Positions 27,562 to 37,212 of a DNA stretch of 58,047 bases are shown here, one piece after another (within the stretch, counting starts at the first letter, position 1; each line of letters opens with the position of its first letter). The notes under the pieces were generated by a model that was not told the DNA's origin, searched no databases, and was given only the letters and a program-made list of their open reading frames with translations. Made by a program: the position numbers and the translations under genes. The DNA is from an uncultured Lachnotalea sp. (lineage in GTDB: Bacteria; Bacillota; Clostridia; Lachnospirales; Lachnospiraceae). The stretch covers positions 1 to 58,047 of the forward strand of contig CAOKOS010000010.1 in the NCBI GenBank assembly GCA_948470255.1, given 5' to 3'.

Positions 27562-27594
27562 AATTTAAGATTAATAGGCAGGGGATGAGGCAGA

Positions 27595-30500
27595 ATGAAA
27601 AAAGCGCAGCGCAAAGATTTTTTTGTGGAAATAAAGAAAAGCTTAAACCGTTATCTCTCGATCTTGTTTATTGTGGCTTTGGGGGTGGCGTTTTTTTCAG
27701 GTATTCGGGCGGCGGAACCGGATATGCTGCTTTCGGTGGATGCCTTGGCGGATGAGGCTGATTTTATGGATATCCGTGTGATTTCCACCATGGGTCTTAC
27801 GGATGCAGACTTGGATAGTATCCGGGAGATAGAGGGAATCACTGCAGCGGAAGGGGAGTATTCCGTTGATGTGCTTTGCTCCCTGGAGGAAAACGAGTTG
27901 GTGCTCCATGTGGTTTCTTTGACAGAAGAAGTCAATAAACTCACTGTGAAGCAGGGGAAGCTTCCGGAAAATCCGGGGGAATGCCTGATTGACGAGCAGC
28001 TCCTTATGACGGAAGATTATGCCCTGGGAGACACTATTATGGTATCGTCCGGTACGGAAGACCCTCTTTCCGATACCCTGAAAAGGGATGCTTATACCAT
28101 CGTGGGGATTGGAACCAGCCCCTATTACCTGAATTTTAATAAGGGGACGGCCAATATTGGAAATGGCGATATCAAAGGCTTTGTGGTAATACCGGCAGAG
28201 GACTTTGCCCTGGAGGCATATACTCAGATTTATGCAGTGTCTGATGGCTTAAAAGGATTTGTCACCGCCGGTGAGGAATATAAAGAAGGAGTGGAAAAGC
28301 TTCAGAACCGTGTGGAAGCCATTGCAAAAGGGCGTTGTGAAATCCGGCTGGCTGATATACAGTCTGAAGCCTGGGCAGAGCTTTCTGAAGCCAGAGAGGA
28401 GCTTGACCAAAAGGAACTGGAGGCAGAGGAGGAGCTTCGGGACGCGTGGCAGAAGATTTCCGACGGGGAGGCAGAGCTTTCCGACGGACGCCGGGAGATC
28501 CGGGAAAACGAAGAGAAGCTTGCCGACGCAAAACAGAAGATTTCCGACGGAGAATGGGAGCTTGCAGAGGGAAAACGGGAATTGTCTGAGGGAGAGCAGG
28601 AATTCCTGGAGGGGAAAGAGAGGCTTTCTGACAGTGAGAAAGCGCTTGCCGAAGCAAAAGAACAATTTTCTGAAAAACAGAAAGAGCTTTCGGCGGCGGA
28701 AGAGGCCCTGGCAGAGGCCAGAAGAGGGCATGAAGCAGGAAAGGCAGAGGCTGAAAACGGCAGAGCTGCCCTGGAGGCGGCAAAAGAGCAGCTTTCCCTG
28801 GCGGGAGAAGAACTTTCCCGGCAGAAAGAAGAGCTAGAAAATGGAAAAGCGCAGGCAGAGGCAGCAAAAGAAACTCTGGATATGCAAGACGCTTCTCTGG
28901 CGCAGCTTGCAGACTCTCTGATTGCAGCCGGCCTGAACCCGGAAGATAATCCCCAGTATGTCCAGGGGATGGCGGCCCTTGCGGCGGCCAGGGGGGAGCT
29001 GGAAAAAAGACTGGAAGAGATCTCCGGGGGAGAAGAACTTTGGAAAGCCGGACAGGCAGAATATGAACAGGCTTGTATAGAGCTTTCAGAAAAAGAAAAT
29101 GGGCTTTTGCAGGCAGAAGAAACCTTAGAGGCGGCAGAGGCGGAACTTTTGCGGGGGGAGGCTGTCCTTTTGAGCGGGAGAGAGGGGCTTTCGGAGTTTG
29201 AAAGGGGACTTGCCGCGGGGGAAGACGCCCTCCGTACAGGCCAGGCAGAACTTTCGGCAGCAGAGGCAGAACTTGCCAAAGCCAGGAGGAAAATTTCTGA
29301 CGGGGAAGCAGAGCTTGTAAGCGGCAGACGAGAAGTGGCTGACGGAGAGGCGGCCCTTGCGGCGGCAAAAGAAGAGCTGGCTGATGGAGAAAGAGAACTT
29401 TCTGATGCGAAAGAGGCATATGAGGAAGCCAGGGAGGAGGCAGATACCGCCATCGCCGAAGCAAAGGAAGAGCTTGAGGAGGCCAGGGAAGAGGTGGATG
29501 GGCTGGAAGAACCGGAGTGGTATGTCCTGGGGCGGGATTCTGTCCAGTCTTATGTGGAGTTCGACAATGATACCGACAGGATCAGGGCCATTGGCAGGGT
29601 GTTCCCGGTGATATTTTTTCTGGTGGCGGCCCTCGTGAGCCTGACTACCATGACCAGAATGGTAGAAGAGAAGCGGACGGAGATCGGAACGATGAAAGCT
29701 TTGGGCTATGGAACCTTATCTATTGCCTCCAAATATGTTTTTTACGCCCTTTCCGCCACGCTGGCCGGAAGTGTGCTGGGATTCCTTATTGGGGAAAAGG
29801 TGCTTCCCTGGGTGATTATCACTGCTTATAAGATCCTGTATGAAAACTTAAATATTGTCAAGATTCCATATAATTGGGGACATGCCCTGGCAGCTACGGC
29901 CATCGCCCTTTTTTGTACTGTGGGAGCCACTCTTGCCGCTTGCTATAAGGAAACCCTTGCCCAGCCGTCCCAGCTTATGCGCCCGGCGGCGCCGTTAAAG
30001 GGCAAGAAAATTTTACTTGAGAAAATCCGGCCTTTGTGGAGGCGTTTAAATTTCAGCCAAAAATCCACGCTTCGGAATCTGTTCCGTTATAAAAAACGTC
30101 TTTTAATGACTGTGTTTGGAATCGGGGCCTGCATGGCGCTTCTGATTGTGGGATTCGGCCTGAGGGATTCCATTTATGCCGTGTCCGACGCGCAGTACGG
30201 GGTACTGTGGAATTACGACGTCACGGTAGGCATTGAAAAGGAAAGCAGCGGGGAAGAACGCGCGGAACTCTGCGAGGCTCTGGAGAAAGATGAAGATGTG
30301 GAAGGATATCTGACAGTTTGTACAGAAACCATGGATGGCCAGGCGGGAAACATCACCAAGGAGGTTAATGTGGTGGTGCCGGAGGATATGAACTGCTTCC
30401 CGGAGTTCTTTTTGCTGCGGGATCGGAAAACGAAAGAGGAGTATACTCTGGATGACCGGGGAGCTGTCATCAATGAAAAACTGGCAAAAACTCTGGGAAT

Positions 30501-31191
30501 CAAAGAAGGGGACAGTTTGGTTTTGAAAGAAAGCGATACAAAAAGCGTTTCCGTGAAGGTGTCTCATATTACGGAAAATTATGTATATCATTACGTGTAT
30601 CTGTCCCCTGTTTATTACCGGGAAATTTTTGGTAGGGAGCCAGAATATAATACGGAATATGTGAGACTCAGAGAAAATGGGGAAGAAAAGGAGCGGGAGC
30701 TTGCCGGACAGCTTTTGAAATATGATGCAGCGGCCGGAGTTGCGCTGGTTTCCGATATGAACCAGACCATCCTGGACATGCTTGGGAGCCTGGATACGGT
30801 TGTATGGGTGCTGATTATTTCGGCAGGGCTTTTGGCATTTGTGGTACTTTACAATCTGAATAACATTAATATCACGGAGCGGCGGCGGGAGCTGGCCACC
30901 ATCCGGCTTTTGGGTTTTTACGATATGGAACTGGCCATGTATGTTTACCGGGAAAATATTCTCTTAACAGGAATCGGCATTGTGGCGGGAGTCTTCATTG
31001 GAAATATCCTTCACCAGTTTGTTATTGAGACTGCGGAGGTGGATCTCATCATGTTTGGCCGGGTGGTACATCCGGTGAGCTATTTGTGGGGGGCAGGGCT
31101 GACAGCGCTTTTTGCAGTGCTGGTTAATGTGGCCATGTTCTATAAGCTGAGGCAGATTGACATGGTAGAATCTTTGAAAAGCGTAGAATAA
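27595..31191 (+). CDS. FtsX-like ABC permease with a giant coiled-coil domain
   Basis: 1198 residues. After a first membrane helix (~residues 18-40) comes an extracellular part with an MacB-like fold, then a ~400-residue uninterrupted Ala/Glu/Lys-rich coiled coil (~245-650) made of repeats such as ISDGEWELAEGKRELSEG. Membrane segments follow at ~665-690, ~720-760 and ~785-810, then a second FtsX unit with helices near 835, 1065, 1120 and 1170. Two FtsX cores plus an extracytoplasmic hairpin is the architecture of several Firmicute permeases of unknown cargo. The repeat also creates two long antisense ORFs, which are artefacts. Confidence 0.9.
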   Translation: MKKAQRKDFFVEIKKSLNRYLSILFIVALGVAFFSGIRAAEPDMLLSVDALADEADFMDIRVISTMGLTDADLDSIREIEGITAAEGEYSVDVLCSLEENELVLHVVSLTEEVNKLTVKQGKLPENPGECLIDEQLLMTEDYALGDTIMVSSGTEDPLSDTLKRDAYTIVGIGTSPYYLNFNKGTANIGNGDIKGFVVIPAEDFALEAYTQIYAVSDGLKGFVTAGEEYKEGVEKLQNRVEAIAKGRCEIRLADIQSEAWAELSEAREELDQKELEAEEELRDAWQKISDGEAELSDGRREIRENEEKLADAKQKISDGEWELAEGKRELSEGEQEFLEGKERLSDSEKALAEAKEQFSEKQKELSAAEEALAEARRGHEAGKAEAENGRAALEAAKEQLSLAGEELSRQKEELENGKAQAEAAKETLDMQDASLAQLADSLIAAGLNPEDNPQYVQGMAALAAARGELEKRLEEISGGEELWKAGQAEYEQACIELSEKENGLLQAEETLEAAEAELLRGEAVLLSGREGLSEFERGLAAGEDALRTGQAELSAAEAELAKARRKISDGEAELVSGRREVADGEAALAAAKEELADGERELSDAKEAYEEAREEADTAIAEAKEELEEAREEVDGLEEPEWYVLGRDSVQSYVEFDNDTDRIRAIGRVFPVIFFLVAALVSLTTMTRMVEEKRTEIGTMKALGYGTLSIASKYVFYALSATLAGSVLGFLIGEKVLPWVIITAYKILYENLNIVKIPYNWGHALAATAIALFCTVGATLAACYKETLAQPSQLMRPAAPLKGKKILLEKIRPLWRRLNFSQKSTLRNLFRYKKRLLMTVFGIGACMALLIVGFGLRDSIYAVSDAQYGVLWNYDVTVGIEKESSGEERAELCEALEKDEDVEGYLTVCTETMDGQAGNITKEVNVVVPEDMNCFPEFFLLRDRKTKEEYTLDDRGAVINEKLAKTLGIKEGDSLVLKESDTKSVSVKVSHITENYVYHYVYLSPVYYREIFGREPEYNTEYVRLRENGEEKERELAGQLLKYDAAAGVALVSDMNQTILDMLGSLDTVVWVLIISAGLLAFVVLYNLNNINITERRRELATIRLLGFYDMELAMYVYRENILLTGIGIVAGVFIGNILHQFVIETAEVDLIMFGRVVHPVSYLWGAGLTALFAVLVNVAMFYKLRQIDMVESLKSVE

Positions 31192-31300
31192 CCAGGCGGC
31201 AGTTTTACATAAATTTTACAGAAGAAGAGATTTTTCCTGATAGAAACTATGCGTGGCGGAAATGCTATAAGTGGAAATCGTGTGACAAGAGGAGAAATCA

Positions 31301-32956
31301 ATGACACTGAATGATGTAAAACTGCTGTTTGAATTTATCGGCGGCCTGGGAATGTTTCTGTATGGGATGAACATTATGGCGGACGGCCTTCAGAAGGCAG
31401 CTGGGGGCCGTATGAAACGGATGTTGGGCTATATGACGGACAGCCGTATCCTGGGGATTCTTTTGGGAGCGGTGATTACGGCAATCATACAGAGCAGCTC
31501 CGCCACTACAGTGATGGTGGTTGGCTTTGTCAATGCGGGGATTTTATCTTTGTCCCAGGCAGTGGGCGTGATCATGGGCGCCAATATCGGGACAACGGTG
31601 ACAGCCTGGATTGTCTCCATGAGTGAATGGGGAGAGGCCATGAAGCCAGAGTTTTTTGCCCCTGTATTGATTGGGATTGGGGCTTTTTTCCTGTTGTTTG
31701 CAAAAAAGGAAAAGAAACAGGAGGCTGGAAGCATTTTGGTGGGCTTTGGCCTTTTGTTCGTGGGATTAAGTTTTATGTCCGGGGCGGTTAAGCCGTATCG
31801 GGATGCCCCTGTGTTTGCGGAAGCTTTTTCCATTCTGGGGAAAAATCCCATCTTTGGGATTCTGGCCGGGATAGTGGTCACAGCGGTGATCCAAAGTTCT
31901 TCGGCATCGGTGGGGATTTTACAGACACTTGCCATGAACGGCGTTGTCACCTGGAACTGCGCGGTTTACATTACCCTGGGCCAAAATATCGGTACTTGTG
32001 TGACAGCGCTTCTGGCGGGAGCAGGCGCCCACCGGACAGCCAGGAGGGCGGCAGCCATCCATCTTTTATTCAATATGATCGGGGCGGTATTTGCCGGTAC
32101 AGTGATGTTCTTTTTGTTCCAGGTGAATCGGGGATGGGCGGCGTTGCCTGTTTCCAGTACGCAGATTTCTATTTTTCATACAGTATTTAATGTAAGTAAT
32201 ACCATCCTTTTATTTCCGTTTGCAGGGAAACTGGTATCACTTTCAGAAAAAATTGTCCGGGACAAAAAGGTGAAGGCGGAAGAGACAAAAGAACAGGAAA
32301 TCTTGTCTCATCTGGATGACCGTATCCTGGAGAATCCTTCCTTTGCCATTGAAACGGCTAAGCGGGAGGTGGTCCGTATGGGGATGCTGGCTCTTGACAC
32401 TGTAAAACTGGGGATTCAGGCTGTGATTGATGGCAGCGGGGAAGCGGCGGAGAAGATATTGGAACAGGAAAAGACCATCAATTTTATGGAGAATTCTCTG
32501 ACTGGGTACTTGGTGAAGGTCAGTAACCTTTCTCTGATGGAGAGACAGTCGGAGCAGGTGAAAAATCTGCTCTATACGGTGAGTGACTTGGAGCGGATCG
32601 GAGATCATGCGGAAAATATTGCAGAGCTGGCGGAGAGTAAAATCCAGAGGGGGATTCGGTTTTCTCCCATGGGGCAGGAAGATTTGGAGTTGATTTATTC
32701 CTATGCTGTCGGCGCGGTGGAACATGCGGTTTTAGCCAGAAAGCATGAAGACACGGAGAATATCCGGGAAGTGATCCGGTTTGAAGATCTGGTGGACAGT
32801 ACGGAAGAGGAACTGAGGGATAAGCACGTCGCCAGGCTGGCAAGATATGAGTGCCTTCCCGAGAGCGGAGTGATATTTTTGGATATCATTGGGAATCTGG
32901 AACGGATTTCAGACCATGCTTACAATATTGCGGGTTATGTAAAAGATGAACTGTAG
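31301..32956 (+). CDS. Na+/phosphate cotransporter (NptA/PNaS family) with PhoU-like domain
   Basis: 551 residues. The inverted repeat units of the Na/Pi symporter are clear: GLGMFLYGMNIMADGLQ, AIIQSSSATTVMVVGFVNAG and AVIQSSSASVGILQTLAMNG each carry the QSSSA motif of this family. After eight or so membrane helices the C-terminal ~200 residues (from about 345) form a PhoU-like helical domain (LERIGDHAENIAELAES, LERISDHAYNIAGYV). It probably imports phosphate. It is a single-gene unit convergent with the MacAB-like operon across the long hairpin element. Confidence 0.95.
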   Translation: MTLNDVKLLFEFIGGLGMFLYGMNIMADGLQKAAGGRMKRMLGYMTDSRILGILLGAVITAIIQSSSATTVMVVGFVNAGILSLSQAVGVIMGANIGTTVTAWIVSMSEWGEAMKPEFFAPVLIGIGAFFLLFAKKEKKQEAGSILVGFGLLFVGLSFMSGAVKPYRDAPVFAEAFSILGKNPIFGILAGIVVTAVIQSSSASVGILQTLAMNGVVTWNCAVYITLGQNIGTCVTALLAGAGAHRTARRAAAIHLLFNMIGAVFAGTVMFFLFQVNRGWAALPVSSTQISIFHTVFNVSNTILLFPFAGKLVSLSEKIVRDKKVKAEETKEQEILSHLDDRILENPSFAIETAKREVVRMGMLALDTVKLGIQAVIDGSGEAAEKILEQEKTINFMENSLTGYLVKVSNLSLMERQSEQVKNLLYTVSDLERIGDHAENIAELAESKIQRGIRFSPMGQEDLELIYSYAVGAVEHAVLARKHEDTENIREVIRFEDLVDSTEEELRDKHVARLARYECLPESGVIFLDIIGNLERISDHAYNIAGYVKDEL

Positions 32957-32958
32957 GA

Positions 32959-33279
32959 TTCCTGACGGTGTGGAAAAAAGTATACTCCCCCGGCCCGGGG
33001 CGGCTGCTAAATTTAAGAAGGTTTCGCGCACTGCGCATTGGAGGGGATATTAGAAATTCTTAATGCTCTGTATAACGTTCCAGCAATTTCCGGACAGGAC
33101 GTCCGGAAAAGGCTTATGCCGCCATGGACGGCGGGTCATAAGCCGGTTGCGGGGAGTTTCTGAACCAGAATCAGAACATTTAGAATTTCAATATCCGCGA
33201 CACCAGCGCAGGAAGTGAACCTTCTTAAATTTAGCAGCCGTTTCCGGGCCGGGGGAGTAGTTTTGCCACGGCGTAGGAA
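32959..33279. repeat. long palindromic structured intergenic element, copy B (inverted)
   Basis: The same core as copy A in the opposite orientation, between convergent genes. Inner pairings are GAAATTCT / AGAATTTC, TTTCCGGAC / GTCCGGAAA and GGCTTATG / CATAAGCC. Outer stems CTCCCCCGGCCCGG / CCGGGCCGGGGGAG and GCTGCTAAATTTAAGAAGGTT / AACCTTCTTAAATTTAGCAGC have no similarity to copy A's outer stems yet pair just as well. See the finding for the covariation. Confidence 0.85.
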
Positions 33280-33293
33280 GCCGGGAAGACTTT

Positions 33294-34550
33294 TTATTCA
33301 TGTCTAAGTGCGTCGATGGGATTTAAATTCGCCGCTTTCACCGACGGGATAATCCCGAAAATGATTCCGATGAGAGTGGAAAACACGACGGCAATGACGA
33401 TGGCTGGAATACTGATGGCCACCGGGGCCTGGGACAGGCTGGAGATCACATATGCTAACCCAATGCCTCCTCCGATTCCCAGGATGCCGCCCATGCCGGT
33501 CAGCACGGCGGCTTCCGTCAGGAACTGTCCAAGGATACGGGTTTTTCTGGCTCCGAGGGCTTTTTTCAGGCCGATTTCACGAGTACGCTCTGTGACCGAC
33601 ACCAGCATAATATTCATAACACCGATACCGCCCACCAGCAGGGAAATGCTGGCAATCCAGATCAGCTGGCGGTTGGTGGAAGCAGAAAGCTCCTGAAGCT
33701 TGGCTGCCTGTTCCAGCAGATCCTGTCCTTTATAGCGGATTGTCTCATCAGACACTGTCAGATAACTGTTTAAAATATCTGCGGATTTTTCCCCGGCAGC
33801 AGTCATATCGTCTGTGGTGACAGCCTGAACCACCAGGTTCTGCGGTTCGTCGTAACGGTATAGAATAGGCCAGATACTGTCGGGCACACAAACCATGCCG
33901 CTGGAATAGCTGGCGGCATACCGTTCATAATCTTCCAGGGAATTGATAACTGGTTCAAAACCGGCTTTTTGGGCAACCAGCCCGATGACTGTGAAGGGTT
34001 CTCCCTTGATTTCAATGGTCTTTCCGATGGAATCTTCTCCCTGGAACAAGTTGGAGGCGGCGATTTTGTCCAGAAGAGCCACTTTTCTGCTGCCGGTAAA
34101 GTCCTTTTCAGTAAAGCCGCGGCCCATGGTAATTTGGTATCCGTACACGTCCAGGTAATGTTTGTCAATACCCAGGATATTTCCGCCGTTTAAACTTTGA
34201 CTGCCGTTGAATACGGCATCATATTCATTTCTGGTGTAATAGAGGGAAGCGGTGGTTACTTCAGAAAGTGCCTGGACTTCCTCCAGAACCTCGCTGCTTA
34301 TGACGGGAACCCCGTCGGGAGGGCTTTGATAAGCCATTTCAAAAGGCCAATCCCCCTGGTAAAGCTGGATGTTTACTGCATTATTTCCAGAACCCACCAA
34401 ATTTTGTTTGATCTGCTCATTGGTTCCCTTGATGGTGGAGACAATGGCGATAATGGAACCAATACCGATGATAATACCCAACATGGTCAAGATGGAGCGG
34501 AGCTTGTGGGCCCAGATTCCCTGAAAAGACAGTCTTATATTCTCAAGCAT
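33294..34550 (-). CDS. MacB-like ABC permease
   Basis: 418 residues of the FtsX/MacB permease type: helix 1 near residues 18-42 (RSILTMLGIIIGIGSIIAIVS), a ~230-residue extracytoplasmic MacB_PCD domain, then three helices near 285-310, 335-365 and 375-400, with the typical VTERTREIGLKKALGARK motif before them. It is last in a four-gene operon (adaptor, ATPase, adaptor, permease) read leftward. Family members export peptides, antibiotics or lipids with an HlyD-like adaptor; the substrate here is unknown. Confidence 0.94.
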   Translation of the reverse strand: MLENIRLSFQGIWAHKLRSILTMLGIIIGIGSIIAIVSTIKGTNEQIKQNLVGSGNNAVNIQLYQGDWPFEMAYQSPPDGVPVISSEVLEEVQALSEVTTASLYYTRNEYDAVFNGSQSLNGGNILGIDKHYLDVYGYQITMGRGFTEKDFTGSRKVALLDKIAASNLFQGEDSIGKTIEIKGEPFTVIGLVAQKAGFEPVINSLEDYERYAASYSSGMVCVPDSIWPILYRYDEPQNLVVQAVTTDDMTAAGEKSADILNSYLTVSDETIRYKGQDLLEQAAKLQELSASTNRQLIWIASISLLVGGIGVMNIMLVSVTERTREIGLKKALGARKTRILGQFLTEAAVLTGMGGILGIGGGIGLAYVISSLSQAPVAISIPAIVIAVVFSTLIGIIFGIIPSVKAANLNPIDALRHE

Positions 34551-34561
34551 GAGTCCACCTC

Positions 34562-36526
34562 CTAATATCCGTAATCATAAAGCGTGTCAGCAGATTCTGT
34601 TTTTGCCCCTTCTTTCACGTCCCGCCCGTAAGGGAAAGCGATTTCATCTTCCATCTCCAGGCCGGATTTGATTTCCAGGCTTCCGTAAGCGATTTTTCCC
34701 ACTTCCACATACTGCTTTGTGAGACGGTCATCTTCCCCTTTTTTGTATACATAGTAACGGGTGCCTTCTTCCCGGACAAAAGCCTGGGAAAGATAAATGG
34801 CGTCAGGGTTATAGGAGGAGGACGACATGCCTTCCATTGATAAGTCCACACCTTCACCGTTGGAGAGTTCCGCGTCGCCTTTAATCACCGCAGTAAAAGG
34901 GTAATAAGATATGTTGGGATTGCTGGTGTAATAATTGGCGGAAGAAGGGGAGGAGCTTATGCTTGTGACAACGGCGTCATAGCTCATTCCCGTATTCCAG
35001 GAAGTTACAGTGATGGACATTCCTTCTTCTATTTTACCGAAAGCAGCCTCTGACACAGAACCGGTGATATAAAAACCCTCTTCTCCTGTGACGCGGATGA
35101 TGGGGGAACCTTCCAGTTTCGCAGTTTCTGAGTCCAGGACAGATTTTACAGTGCCGTCTACAGTACTCTTGATTACACCATCATTCATCTGCTTCTGGAG
35201 GTGCTTCAGCTCCAGCTCCGCCGTCCGTTTGTTTAATGCGAGGGTTTTCAGGGCATCTTCTTTCTCCTTAATCTGAGAGGCAAGCTCTTCCTTTGTGGGG
35301 CCGGAAGGGATATCAATACCAGGACTTTCTATGCCTGGATCGTCAATGGGCGGGCTTTCGGGGTCTTCGGCAGCCACATCGTTTACAGTCCAGGAAGAAA
35401 GGATTCTGGCAGGAGATGTGGTACTGTCCACTGCCTCCAGGATATATACATATTGACTTTCCAGAGCGGCAGTGAGGAATGTGATATCCACCTTTGCATC
35501 GGGCGTACAGAGAATCCGGTAAGGATTTTCGGAAGTCCCGTCACCGGCGGGGATTCCGGCCAGTTCCTCCATATTGTAAGGGAGGACGGCGTCGTCAAGA
35601 TAACTGTAAATGGGCTGATCCTTCAAAACCTCCGGAAGTTCTTTGCCCACAGGGCGGTCTGTGACCGTTGCGATATAATTCCAATCCATTTCAAAACTGC
35701 TTATAATGGCAGTGGGATTTGCCGGGTCATCGACTGTATCGAAAACTGCATAAGAGCGTTGTTCTAAAGCCGCGGCCAGATAATCCTGTCCAAGGGTGAC
35801 AGAGGTTTTTCCTTGGGCGGGATAAATATAGTAACGGTAAGGGTTCTCCTTTGTCCCGTTCCCTTTATAAGCCTCTGAAGTTGCCGTAATTTCCGTGTAG
35901 ACCCTGCCTTCCAGCGGAGGTGGATCTATGACCCCGGAATCGTCCGGGACAGAACTGGTAGGGGCGGTTGATGTGGAAGGGTCTGTGGGGCTGGAAGAGT
36001 CTGCAGAACTGGAAGAGTCTGCAGAACTGGAAGTATCTGTGGAGGTTGTGGGAGCCGGCGTGGTACCTGCAGCGAGGGCCATATTTGCCAGGGCGTTGGG
36101 AGAAACCATGGCTACAGGTTTCGTCTGCCTCAGCTGTTTCAGTTCTGCTTCTATATTCTGGATGTTTAATCCAATGCCCTCGATCTCCATTTCTTTCATT
36201 TCCAGCTCCAGGGAAACCAGGGTAGTGTCATAGGCAATTAACGGGTCTCCGATTTTGACAGTATCTCCTTCTTGTACATAAATATCTGTAATGATGAGAT
36301 TTTCGTTGTCAAAGATCTCCTGGTTTAAATTGGTGGTGACATTGCCGTAGGGGGCGATATCACTGTTGTCTCCCCAGTAGCCGCCGTTGTTCATATTGCT
36401 GACAGGAGCCACTTTAACAGGATCTCCGCTGTTTTTTATGGCAAAAAAGATACCGCCGGAGGCCAGGGCCATCACCAGGATGACAGATGTGGCGGCGATG
36501 ATCCATTTTTTCTTTGAGGATTTCAT
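34562..36526 (-). CDS. HlyD/MacA-like adaptor with a duplicated inserted domain
   Basis: 654 residues, much longer than common MacA (~370). An N-terminal membrane anchor (10-30) is followed by the first half of a lipoyl-like domain (ITDIYVQEGDTVKIGDPLIAYD, ~79-100). The expected hairpin is interrupted by a Ser/Thr/Pro-rich linker (~150-200) and two related units at ~220-282 and ~326-383, each with GTxENPYR, an xLxAALE segment and a final SSxxxxW/DW. The second lipoyl half (DGTVKSVLD) lies near 457. The start overlaps the ATPase stop by four bases. Confidence 0.88.
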   Translation of the reverse strand: MKSSKKKWIIAATSVILVMALASGGIFFAIKNSGDPVKVAPVSNMNNGGYWGDNSDIAPYGNVTTNLNQEIFDNENLIITDIYVQEGDTVKIGDPLIAYDTTLVSLELEMKEMEIEGIGLNIQNIEAELKQLRQTKPVAMVSPNALANMALAAGTTPAPTTSTDTSSSADSSSSADSSSPTDPSTSTAPTSSVPDDSGVIDPPPLEGRVYTEITATSEAYKGNGTKENPYRYYIYPAQGKTSVTLGQDYLAAALEQRSYAVFDTVDDPANPTAIISSFEMDWNYIATVTDRPVGKELPEVLKDQPIYSYLDDAVLPYNMEELAGIPAGDGTSENPYRILCTPDAKVDITFLTAALESQYVYILEAVDSTTSPARILSSWTVNDVAAEDPESPPIDDPGIESPGIDIPSGPTKEELASQIKEKEDALKTLALNKRTAELELKHLQKQMNDGVIKSTVDGTVKSVLDSETAKLEGSPIIRVTGEEGFYITGSVSEAAFGKIEEGMSITVTSWNTGMSYDAVVTSISSSPSSANYYTSNPNISYYPFTAVIKGDAELSNGEGVDLSMEGMSSSSYNPDAIYLSQAFVREEGTRYYVYKKGEDDRLTKQYVEVGKIAYGSLEIKSGLEMEDEIAFPYGRDVKEGAKTESADTLYDYGY

Positions 36527-37212
36527 GAAAGCACCTCCTCTTCCTTCATACTGCTTAAAATACCGTCGCGGATCAATATGGTTCGCTTGGCGTGGGCAGC
36601 GATTTCCGAATCGTGGGTAATCATGATGAGAGTCATCCCCTCTTCGTTCAACTGTTGAAAAAGCTCCATGACCTGATGGCCGGAGGCAGAATCCAAAGCG
36701 CCTGTAGGTTCATCAGCCAGCAGGATATCCGGCTCGCTGACAATGGCCCGGGCGATGGCGACTCTCTGTTTCTGGCCGCCGGAAAGCTGAGTGGGTTTGA
36801 AATTCATGCGGTCTTCCAGGCCTACTTTTTTCAGCGCCTGGGCGGCGCGCGACCTTCGGTCTTTTCTAGAGACACCTGCATAGAGCAGAGGGAGGGCCAC
36901 ATTATCCAAAGCGCTCTGTCTGGGAAGCAGGTTGAAACTTTGGAAAACAAAACCGATGGAACGGTTTCGTATGCGGGACATTTCTTTATCCTTGTGATGG
37001 AGTAAGTCGTTGCCGCCTAGTTTGTAACTGCCGGAGGTGGGGACATCCAGGCAGCCGATGATATTCATCAAAGTGGTTTTCCCGGAACCGGAGGGTCCCA
37101 TAATGGCCACATATTCCCCTTTTTCCACGTGCAAAGTCACGTCTTTCAGAACCGGGACGGTCATCTTCCCCTGCAAATAATCTTTAAAAATATGATCAAG
37201 TTCTAAAATCAT
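36523..37212 (-). CDS. ABC transporter ATP-binding protein (MacB/LolD type)
   Basis: 229 residues. Walker A GPSGSGKTT, Q-loop FVFQSFNLLPRQSALDNVALP, signature LSGGQKQR and Walker [14 protein letters not shown] are intact. It is the ATPase for the MacB-like permease two genes downstream. ATGA overlaps join it to both adaptor genes, so all four proteins are translated from one transcript. Confidence 0.96.
   Translation of the reverse strand: MILELDHIFKDYLQGKMTVPVLKDVTLHVEKGEYVAIMGPSGSGKTTLMNIIGCLDVPTSGSYKLGGNDLLHHKDKEMSRIRNRSIGFVFQSFNLLPRQSALDNVALPLLYAGVSRKDRRSRAAQALKKVGLEDRMNFKPTQLSGGQKQRVAIARAIVSEPDILLADEPTGALDSASGHQVMELFQQLNEEGMTLIMITHDSEIAAHAKRTILIRDGILSSMKEEEVLS

Noticed and set aside
28262-29464. 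Two long antisense ORFs (about 400 and 383 codons) opposite the coiled-coil permease
   Set aside because: They arise from the low-complexity Ala/Glu/Lys repeat read backwards (Pro/Leu- and Ser/Ala-rich products) and lie inside an intact sense gene.
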